From the NCBI GenBank assembly GCA_020217035.1, contig JAIWOG010000056.1, positions 1 to 10,000 of the forward strand: a DNA stretch of 10,000 nucleotides. The letters are read 5' to 3'. Source of the stretch: Magnetospirillum sp. (GTDB lineage Bacteria; Pseudomonadota; Alphaproteobacteria; Rhodospirillales; Magnetospirillaceae). Numbering within the stretch: position 1 is the stretch's first letter; every line of letters begins with the position of its first letter. The position numbers and the translations under genes were made by a program. Under the pieces are notes generated by a model. That model saw only the letters and a list, made by a program, of their open reading frames with translations. It was not told the origin of the DNA and ran no database searches. Of the stretch, positions 1-5,127 are shown in pieces.

Positions 1-736
1 CGCCCAGCACCACCTTGTTGTCGTTGACCATCTTGTAGATGGCCACACGGCCGGTTTCGATCACATAGGCTTCGTCGCCCACGTCGCCTTCCAGGAAAAT
101 GGTCTCGCCGGCCTTGAAGCGGCGGCGCGACGACCGTTCGCCGCCGCTCTTGGCGGCCTGTGCCCCTTGGGCCATGGCCTTGCGCACCGTGGGCTGGGCG
201 ATTCCCGGCGGGATCTCGACCAGCGGCTTGGGCTTGGGCAGCGGCGGCGCCTTGCGGCGGTTGTGGCCATCCGGCGGTGGGCGGTCCATGGTGCGGCGGC
301 ACGGGCCGACGAAAGGACCGGCCTCGACGAAGGGGCGGGGGTTCAGCAACACGTTGCGCACGCGGCGGAACAGCGATTCCGCCGACACCGGCTTGGCCAG
401 GAACTCGTTGATGCCGGAATTGCGGGCCAGCATCACCGTGTCCATGTCGGCGGCCCCCGACACCATGATGATGGGGATGTCGCGGCAGTGGGGCACCTCG
501 CCCGAACGCACCAGCCGGGTGAAGGCGATGCCGTCCATGGGCTGCATGTCGTAATCGGCCAGCACCAGGTCGACCTTGCGATCCTGCATGATCTGGATGC
601 CCTCGGGGGCGTCGGACGCCTCGACCACCTGACGGGCGCCAAAGGAATTCAGCGCCGACTTGATGAACGAGCGGGCGTAACGGCTGTCATCGATGATCAG
701 CACGACCACGGTGCTGAGGTCGATGTCGACAATCAT
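1..736 (-). CDS. Response regulator with C-terminal cyclic-nucleotide-binding domain (3' end outside window)
   Basis: A two-component receiver fused to a CRP-type sensor domain; 245 residues are visible and the frame runs off the left edge. Residues 10-130 form a receiver with acidic pair D16/D17, phospho-acceptor D61 (VLADYDMQPMDG), S93 at the Thr/Ser switch position and K115. Residues 131-205 are a Pro/Arg-rich linker starting NPRPFVEAGPF. From residue 207 a cyclic-nucleotide-binding fold begins (GETIFLEGDVGDEAYVIETG), with the usual Gly-Asp turns; the phosphate-binding cassette lies beyond the window. No DNA-binding domain is visible, so it may be a cytoplasmic signalling adaptor rather than a transcription factor. 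The ATG at 736 is chosen because AAGGA sits 8 bases upstream and the receiver begins directly after it. The gene is divergent from ubiT. The domain calls are firm; the partner kinase and the ligand are unknown. Confidence 0.9.
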   Translation of the reverse strand, partial: MIVDIDLSTVVVLIIDDSRYARSFIKSALNSFGARQVVEASDAPEGIQIMQDRKVDLVLADYDMQPMDGIAFTRLVRSGEVPHCRDIPIIMVSGAADMDTVMLARNSGINEFLAKPVSAESLFRRVRNVLLNPRPFVEAGPFVGPCRRTMDRPPPDGHNRRKAPPLPKPKPLVEIPPGIAQPTVRKAMAQGAQAAKSGGERSSRRRFKAGETIFLEGDVGDEAYVIETGRVAIYKMVNDNKVVLG

Positions 737-782
737 GTCAAAGGTCCTTGTGCCTCAAAGGCATGAATGAAGCGGATGGGTC

Positions 783-811
783 TTTCTAGCCGTAAACAAG
801 TTTCGTTCCAA
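783..811 (-). promoter_or_regulatory. Putative sigma70-type promoter for the response regulator
   Basis: Read on the minus strand, TTGGAA (806-811) and TAGAAA (783-788) are separated by 17 bases. Each matches the sigma70 consensus at 4 of 6 positions. The predicted start near 776 gives a 40-base leader, which contains a small TGCCT/AGGCA hairpin (751-763). Such matches occur by chance, so this is tentative. Confidence 0.35.
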
Positions 812-838
812 GGGGCGTCGACCTGATGTGCCTTCGGC

Positions 839-852
839 TTGACGGTCATCAA
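839..852 (+). promoter_or_regulatory. FNR/Anr-type box upstream of ubiTUV
   Basis: The sequence TTGACGGTCATCAA matches the FNR consensus TTGAT-N4-ATCAA at 9 of 10 defined positions with the exact 4-base spacer. Its centre is about 62 bases before the ubiT start. It is about 42 bases before the start site predicted from the GAAAAT element at 876-881, which is the usual class II activator position. FNR control fits an operon for oxygen-independent ubiquinone synthesis. The match is seen directly; which FNR-family protein binds is inference. Confidence 0.75.
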
Positions 853-875
853 CGCGCGGGTCTATGACCGTTGCC

Positions 876-881
876 GAAAAT
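876..881 (+). promoter_or_regulatory. Putative -10 element of the ubiTUV promoter
   Basis: GAAAAT matches TATAAT at 4 of 6 positions. It would place the transcription start near 888, giving a short leader of about 20 bases that contains the GAAGGA ribosome site (893-898). No good -35 hexamer is present, as expected where an FNR dimer centred near -42 replaces it. Support comes mainly from this spacing. Confidence 0.4.
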
Positions 882-907
882 CAGCCTCCTTCGAAGGATG
901 GTGAACG

Positions 908-1591
908 ATGATGGAAGGGCCAAACCGGGCCGGGCAGTCAAAGCCCATGATCCCGCCGTTTTCTCCGGTTCTGCTGCTGGGTCTGGCATTGCGGCCGGTG
1001 CGTCCGGCACTGTTGCAGCCGGTGTTCGACCACCTGCTGAAAGTGGTGCGCAGCCGCCATCCGGACATCCTGGAACGACTGGAGGTCTATGGCGAAAGGA
1101 GTGTGTGCATCGATCCCATCGACCTGCCCTTCGCCCTGATCCTGGAACCCGACCCGACCAACCCGCGCCTGACGGTGCGCCGCTTCGTCGATTCCGACGA
1201 AGTCCACGCCACCATCCGTGGGCCGTTGGAGACCCTGATCGCCCTGGCCGAGGGGCGCATGGACGGCGATGCCTTGTTCTTTTCCCGCCAGTTGGTGGTG
1301 GAAGGCGATACCGAGGTGGTGGTGGCCCTTAGAAACGCCATCGACGGCGCCGGCATCGACCTGGTGGCCGATTTGACCGCCGCCTTGGGTCCGTTGGCGC
1401 AACCGGCGCGCCGCGCCGCCGGCGCGGTGATGGATCTGGTGTCGTCGTTGCGTGGCAGCGTGGAAACCGTGCGCCAATCCTTCATCGCCCCAGCCCTGCA
1501 GGGGGCGGCGTCGCGCGACGCCCGCCTGGCCGAGTTGGAGGCCGAGGTCAAGGCCCTGCGCAAGGCAACGCGGCGCGGGGGGGTGGCATGA
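908..1591 (+). CDS. ubiT: UbiT, SCP2-domain accessory factor for anaerobic ubiquinone synthesis
   Basis: UbiT is a lipid-binding accessory protein of the O2-independent ubiquinone pathway, thought to present hydrophobic quinone intermediates to the UbiU-UbiV hydroxylase. The 227-residue product has an SCP2-like core at about residues 35-150, including ATIRGPLETLIALAEGRMDGDA and a following FFSRQLVVEGDTE strand. E. coli UbiT is about 174 residues. The extra length here is a C-terminal helical tail (160-227) ending in a coiled-coil-like stretch, LAELEAEVKALRK. The ATG at 908 has GAAGGA 9 bases upstream; ATG 911 is a close alternative and ATG 947 lacks a good site. The stop overlaps the ubiU start (ATGA), implying translational coupling. 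An FNR box upstream suggests induction without oxygen. The SCP2 call alone would be weaker; the ubiU-ubiV context makes it strong. Confidence 0.9.
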   Translation: MMEGPNRAGQSKPMIPPFSPVLLLGLALRPVRPALLQPVFDHLLKVVRSRHPDILERLEVYGERSVCIDPIDLPFALILEPDPTNPRLTVRRFVDSDEVHATIRGPLETLIALAEGRMDGDALFFSRQLVVEGDTEVVVALRNAIDGAGIDLVADLTAALGPLAQPARRAAGAVMDLVSSLRGSVETVRQSFIAPALQGAASRDARLAELEAEVKALRKATRRGGVA

Positions 1592-2577
1592 TCCGTCCCG
1601 AGCTGATTTGCCCCGCCGGCACCCCGGCGGCGTTGAAAAGCGCCGTCGATTCCGGCGCCGATTGTGTCTATGTGGGTTTCCGTGACGAAACCAACGCCCG
1701 CAACTTCCCCGGCCTGAACTTCAGCCGCAAGGAACTGGAGGAAGGCATCGCCTACGCCCATGCCCGGGGCGCCAAGGTGCTGGTGGCCATCAACACCTTT
1801 CCCCGCGCCGGACATCCGCAATTGTGGCAGGCGGCGGTGGACGATTCCGCCCGGCTGGGCGCCGACGCGGTCATCCTGGCCGATATCGGCCTGATCGACT
1901 ATGCGGCACGCACCCATCCTGAGCTGCGCCTGCATTTGTCGGTGCAGGCGGCGGCGTCCAACCCCCAGGCCATCGCCTTCTACGCCGAACGTTTCGGGGT
2001 CAAGCGGGTGGTGTTGCCGCGCGTGCTGACGGTGCCGGAAATCGCCGCCATCAACCGGGCCGTCGCCCCGGTGGAAACCGAAGTCTTCGTCTTCGGCGGA
2101 TTGTGCGTGATGGCCGAAGGCCGCTGCGCCCTGTCGTCCTATGCCACCGGCCAGTCGCCCAACATGAACGGCGTGTGCTCGCCCGCCAGCCATGTGCGCT
2201 ATGTGGAAAGCGGACGCGGCATCACCTCGCAACTGGCGGGCTTCACCATCAATCAGTTCGGCCTGAACGAGCCGGCGGGCTATCCCACGCTGTGCAAGGG
2301 CCGGTTCAACGCGGCCGGCAAGACCAGCTATCTGTTCGAGGAACCGACCTCGCTCAACACCCTGGCCATGCTGCCCGATCTGATCAATGCCGGCGTCGCC
2401 GCCTTCAAGATCGAAGGCCGCCAGCGCGGCCGCGCCTATGTGGCCGCCGTGGTCCAGGCGTTTCGCCAAAGCGTCGACGCGGTGATGGCCGGCCGTCCGT
2501 TGCCCGACATCAACCTGGACAGCATCACCGAGGGCGGCCGGCAGACCACCGGCGCCTATGAGAAGGCTTGGCGATGA
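1588..2577 (+). CDS. ubiU: UbiU, [4Fe-4S] subunit of O2-independent ubiquinone hydroxylase (U32 peptidase-like)
   Basis: UbiU pairs with UbiV to hydroxylate ubiquinone precursors without O2; each subunit holds one [4Fe-4S] cluster. The product is 329 residues, against about 331 in E. coli, and follows the family from LICPAGTPAALKSAVDSGAD (residues 6-25) onward. Four cysteines, C173, C180, C197 and C236, have spacing x6/x16/x38, the same as the cluster ligands of the E. coli protein. Other landmarks are GLCVMAEGRCALSSY, GYPTLCKGRF and FKIEGRQRG. Although related to U32 peptidases, the cluster and operon indicate the quinone role rather than proteolysis. The start overlaps the ubiT stop by 4 bases, and the stop overlaps the ubiV start by 4 bases, so the three genes form one transcription unit. 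Cytoplasmic; no signal peptide or membrane segment. Confidence 0.96.
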   Translation: MIRPELICPAGTPAALKSAVDSGADCVYVGFRDETNARNFPGLNFSRKELEEGIAYAHARGAKVLVAINTFPRAGHPQLWQAAVDDSARLGADAVILADIGLIDYAARTHPELRLHLSVQAAASNPQAIAFYAERFGVKRVVLPRVLTVPEIAAINRAVAPVETEVFVFGGLCVMAEGRCALSSYATGQSPNMNGVCSPASHVRYVESGRGITSQLAGFTINQFGLNEPAGYPTLCKGRFNAAGKTSYLFEEPTSLNTLAMLPDLINAGVAAFKIEGRQRGRAYVAAVVQAFRQSVDAVMAGRPLPDINLDSITEGGRQTTGAYEKAWR

Positions 2578-3494
2578 CCAAACACGATCCGCTTTCGCCG
2601 GTGCGCCTGACCCTGGGGCCGGTTCTGTTCAACTGGCGGCCCGAGAAACTGCGCGACTTCTATTTCCGCATGGCCGACGAAGCGGACGTGGACAGCGTCT
2701 GCGTGGGCGAGGTTGTGTGTTCAAAGCGCACGCCGTTCTTCGCCCCCTTCGTCGCCGAAGTGGTGGACCGCCTGCACGCGGCCGGCAAGGAAGTGGTGCT
2801 GTCGTCGCTGGCCTTGATCATGACCGAGCGCGAGGCGGCACAGGCCCGCGAACTGGCCCAGATGGACGGCGTTCTGGTGGAAGCCAACGACGTCTCGGTG
2901 GCGTCGATGATGGCCGGGCGACCCTTCGTCGCCGGGCCGTTGCTCAACATCTACAACGAAGGCACCCTGGCCTATTTGCGCGATTTGGGCGCGGTGCGGG
3001 CCTGCCTGCCGGCCGAGTTGCCCGGCCCGGTCATCGGCACCTTGGCCAAGACCGGCGGCGTCGAGATCGAGGTCCAGTGCTTCGGCCGCCTGCCCCTGGC
3101 CATCTCGGCGCGGTGCTATCACGCCCGCTCGCGCAACCTGGCCAAGGATGGCTGCCAGTACGTCTGCGCCGAGGACCCCGACGGCATGGACGTGGACACC
3201 CTGGACGACGAAGCCTTCCTGGCGGTCAACGGCACCCAGACCATGTCCTACCATTACCTGGGCCTGCTGGCCGAACTGGGCGCCTTGCGCGGCCTGGGCG
3301 TCAACCGTTTCCGCCTGTGGCCGCACAATGTGGACATGGTGGCGGTGGCGGGACTGTTGCGGTCCGTCGCCGATGGCTTGGTCGAGCCCGAGGATGCTGC
3401 CCTTCGCCTGTCTGAGTTGTGCCCCAAGGCCGAATTCGCCAATGGCTACTTCCATGGCCGCGAAGGCCACCGGCTGATCGAGGCCGATGCCTGA
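2574..3494 (+). CDS. ubiV: UbiV, [4Fe-4S] subunit of O2-independent ubiquinone hydroxylase
   Basis: UbiV is the second U32-like subunit of the UbiU-UbiV hydroxylase. The 306-residue product starts with the family pattern LTLGPVLFNWRPEKLRDFY (residues 13-31). It keeps the cluster ligands C49 (GEVVCSKR), C181 (SARCYHARS), C194 and C198, with the x12 and x3 spacing of the E. coli protein. NGTQTMSYHYL (220-230) is also typical. Four further cysteines (43, 144, 169, 283) are present. The ATG at 2574 is chosen because AGAAGG lies 7 bases upstream and it gives an ATGA overlap with ubiU. A TTG six bases earlier is in frame but too close to that site. It is the last gene of the unit; the next gene begins 92 bases later behind its own putative promoter. 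The assignment is strong from cysteine pattern plus operon. Confidence 0.96.
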   Translation: MTKHDPLSPVRLTLGPVLFNWRPEKLRDFYFRMADEADVDSVCVGEVVCSKRTPFFAPFVAEVVDRLHAAGKEVVLSSLALIMTEREAAQARELAQMDGVLVEANDVSVASMMAGRPFVAGPLLNIYNEGTLAYLRDLGAVRACLPAELPGPVIGTLAKTGGVEIEVQCFGRLPLAISARCYHARSRNLAKDGCQYVCAEDPDGMDVDTLDDEAFLAVNGTQTMSYHYLGLLAELGALRGLGVNRFRLWPHNVDMVAVAGLLRSVADGLVEPEDAALRLSELCPKAEFANGYFHGREGHRLIEADA

Positions 3495-3502
3495 CACCCC
3501 TC

Positions 3503-3531
3503 TTGTTCGCGCGGCCTCGCCCCGGCATAAT
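3503..3531 (+). promoter_or_regulatory. Putative promoter for the gene at 3587
   Basis: TTGTTC (3503-3508) and CATAAT (3526-3531) are separated by 17 bases; the -10 matches at 5 of 6 positions and the -35 at 3 of 6. The predicted start is near 3538, giving a leader of about 50 bases. The -10 overlaps an inverted repeat, CCCCGGC (3520-3526) with GCCGGGG (3535-3541). Good -10 and spacing, weak -35. Confidence 0.4.
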
Positions 3532-3544
3532 CTGGCCGGGGGTC

Positions 3545-3560
3545 GGTGCGTGGACGCACC
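3545..3560 (+). other. Hairpin in the leader of the gene at 3587
   Basis: GGTGCGT (3545-3551) and ACGCACC (3554-3560) are perfect inverted repeats around two bases, forming a 6-7 bp stem. No T-run follows, so it is not a standard terminator for ubiV. It would lie at the very 5' end of the downstream transcript and could stabilise it or bind a regulator. Confidence 0.35.
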
Positions 3561-3586
3561 AGCAGGGGCTAGTTCGGGGTAAGGGT

Positions 3587-4603
3587 ATGGCTGAGGAAGT
3601 CAAGACCGGCAAGGCGGTTGGCGCTGATGGCGTGATCAGTTTCGAGCACAAGTTCTTCAGCTCGTTCGACGACCTTTATTTCCGCCTGACCGACACCGAC
3701 GAACCGGTCGCCGTGCTGAAGCTGGCGACCAACGAAGCCATCCTGGGCTTCGAGGGCATCAAGCGTGAATTCATGCTGAAACCCGACAGCCATGACGCCA
3801 AGATGCTGAACCAGGTGGCGGAAGGTCTGAAATACGTCCGGGGCCTGCGCCCCGGCGAGCCGTTGCCCAAGGAGGTCACCACCCGCGAGGCGTCGTGGGA
3901 CCCCACCGAACGCCATCGCCGCATCGCGCGGCAGCGTCTGACCATGCAGTTGGTGACTTGGCTGACCGGCAACGAACACATCTTCACCTCGGCCGAGGAA
4001 CTGGCCCAGGTGGCGGAAGACCCGCAGGTCAAGAAGAACATCCAACTGGCCTTCGCCGAGGCCGCCGAGGCCCTGGGCCTGGGCCGCGACCGCCGCGAGG
4101 AGGTGGTGCAGTACATCGAGACCCTGGCCAAGGAACTGGCCTATATCGAGTGCGAGCGCGACGTCTTCGCCGAGATTTGCAAGATCGACGAGAAGGTGCA
4201 GGCGCTGCGCCGCATCTATTCCGCCGACCGTTCGATGATCGAGACCACCGACCAGGTGGCGCGTCTGTCACAGCGGGCGTTGAAGGTGTTCCGCGATTTC
4301 TTCGAACAGGTGGACGCCCAGACCGGCGAAATCCTGGCCATGCTGAAGAACATCGACAACCAGATCGAATATATCCGTTCCGTTCGTGACGAAGTGCACC
4401 GCCGGCAATTGCCGTGGGAAGACTACATCCCCATCTGGAAGCAGCTTTACACCGTGCGCTCGGACGAGAACACCAACCGCATCCGCGACCTGTACCAGTT
4501 CCTGGCGCCGCGTTTCATGCAGGTCAACGAATGGGTTCTGGTGACCAAGCGCGGTTTCGACACGGCCAAGAAAAAGCCCATCGGCGGGGTGTTGCGCTGG
4601 TAA
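3587..4603 (+). CDS. Conserved-looking soluble helical protein of unknown function
   Basis: I do not recognise this 338-residue protein. The first ~65 residues look like a small alpha/beta region (VISFEHKFFSSFDDLYFRLT, then PVAVLKLATNEAILGFEGIK). Residues 100-315 are mostly charged amphipathic helices with coiled-coil character, notably 165-210 and 221-270. No signal peptide, membrane segment, nucleotide-binding motif or metal-binding cluster is visible; the only cysteines are C189 and C198. Codon use matches its neighbours, so it looks like a real resident gene. The ATG at 3587 follows a G-rich stretch, GGGGTAAGGGT. The frame is open further upstream, but that would run into ubiV and lacks a ribosome site. 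It has its own putative promoter and is convergent with the receiver gene. A structural or scaffold role is possible but unsupported. Confidence 0.85.
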   Translation: MAEEVKTGKAVGADGVISFEHKFFSSFDDLYFRLTDTDEPVAVLKLATNEAILGFEGIKREFMLKPDSHDAKMLNQVAEGLKYVRGLRPGEPLPKEVTTREASWDPTERHRRIARQRLTMQLVTWLTGNEHIFTSAEELAQVAEDPQVKKNIQLAFAEAAEALGLGRDRREEVVQYIETLAKELAYIECERDVFAEICKIDEKVQALRRIYSADRSMIETTDQVARLSQRALKVFRDFFEQVDAQTGEILAMLKNIDNQIEYIRSVRDEVHRRQLPWEDYIPIWKQLYTVRSDENTNRIRDLYQFLAPRFMQVNEWVLVTKRGFDTAKKKPIGGVLRW

Positions 4604-4614
4604 GGACATTGATA

Positions 4615-4649
4615 CCAAAACCCGGTGAGCGGAACTCATCGGGATTTGG
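4615..4649 (+). terminator. Long hairpin after the gene at 3587, possible transcription end
   Basis: CCAAAACCCGGTGAG (4615-4629) and CTCATCGGGATTTGG (4635-4649) pair over 15 positions with one mismatch and one G-U pair, around a CGGAA loop. It begins 11 bases after the stop codon. No clear T-run follows on either strand, so it may be a Rho-associated 3' end or an RNA-stabilising structure rather than a classic intrinsic terminator. Confidence 0.45.
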
Positions 4650-4652
4650 TTA

Positions 4653-4707
4653 GGCCCAAGGGGCCGCGCGGCTTATGCCGCGGGAGGCAAGGGTTTCGGT
4701 GAAACCC
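4653..4707. repeat. Three small consecutive hairpins in the convergent gap
   Basis: GGCCC/GGGCC (4653-4657, 4661-4665), CGCGGC/GCCGCG (4667-4672, 4677-4682) and GGGTTTC/GAAACCC (4691-4697, 4701-4707) are perfect inverted repeats with loops of 3, 4 and 3 bases. They lie in series between two other hairpins. No open frame or T-run is associated with them; the role is unknown. Confidence 0.5.
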
Positions 4708-4725
4708 GCCCGCCGATTGAGGGCT

Positions 4726-4749
4726 TCGGTGATCGGTTCCGATCACCGA
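4726..4749 (-). terminator. Perfect 24-base palindromic hairpin next to the receiver gene stop
   Basis: TCGGTGATCGG (4726-4736) and CCGATCACCGA (4739-4749) are perfect inverted repeats separated by TT. The element lies 9 bases beyond the receiver stop codon at 4759. The position fits a 3' end for the minus-strand transcript, perhaps shared with the convergent gene, but neither side carries a T-run. An operator for a dimeric protein is an alternative, though the 3' location makes that less likely. Confidence 0.45.
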
Positions 4750-4758
4750 GACATGGGA

Positions 4759-5127
4759 TCAGCCCTCGCCGCCGCAATAGCGCTCCACCTCGTCCAGCAG
4801 CTTGCGCACCGAGATGGGCTTGGTGATCACTTGGTTGAAGCCTTCCGACAAGAAGCCGTTGACCGATTCCGGGTCGGCGAAGGCGGTCACCGCCAGCACC
4901 GGGAGCGTGCTGGTGCGCGGGTCCTGGCGCAGATCCTTCAGCAGGTCGACGCCGGACCGTTTCGGCAGTTGGATGTCCATCAGCACCACCTGGGCACCGG
5001 CCGCCAGTTCCACCAGGTTCTCCCCGTCAGAGGATTTCACCGTGGTGTAGCCGGCGATGGACAGCGCCTGGTCCAGCAGCTTCATGTTCATCGGGTTGTC
5101 TTCGACGATGACAATTATGCCGCTCAT
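4759..5127 (-). CDS. Single-domain response regulator (CheY/DivK-like receiver)
   Basis: A stand-alone phospho-receiver of 122 residues with no output domain. Key residues are E9/D10, phospho-acceptor D51 (VVLMDIQLP), T81 and K103 (ITKPIS), so it should be competent for phosphorylation. The start of helix 1, EDNPMNMKLLDQAL, resembles DivK-type receivers and those found in hybrid kinases. Its start codon overlaps the stop of the upstream GGDEF-EAL gene (ATGA), and a GGGGGAGAGG ribosome site precedes it inside that gene. The two are therefore almost certainly co-transcribed and made together. It may act as a phosphorelay intermediate or bind the partner protein; the cognate kinase is not in the window. 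Confidence 0.93.
   Translation of the reverse strand: MSGIIVIVEDNPMNMKLLDQALSIAGYTTVKSSDGENLVELAAGAQVVLMDIQLPKRSGVDLLKDLRQDPRTSTLPVLAVTAFADPESVNGFLSEGFNQVITKPISVRKLLDEVERYCGGEG

Noticed and set aside
1087..2469. A 460-codon minus-strand open frame across ubiT and ubiU
   Set aside because: Its translation is low-complexity Arg/Gly/His-rich and it lies opposite genes with conserved cysteines and family motifs.
2568..2573. TTG start for ubiV six bases before the ATG
   Set aside because: AGAAGG ends one base before the TTG, too close to use, but is 7 bases before ATG 2574, which also gives the ATGA overlap.
1588..3494. Annotating ubiU and ubiV as collagenase-type U32 peptidases
   Set aside because: The exact four-cysteine spacing in each protein and the neighbouring SCP2-domain ubiT identify the quinone hydroxylase pair.
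2721..3497. A 258-codon minus-strand open frame opposite ubiV
   Set aside because: It is an antisense shadow; ubiV has the full cluster-ligand pattern on the plus strand.
3419..3586. Upstream extension of the gene at 3587
   Set aside because: It would overlap ubiV out of frame and has no ribosome site. ATG 3587 follows a G-rich site and the sequence becomes protein-like there.
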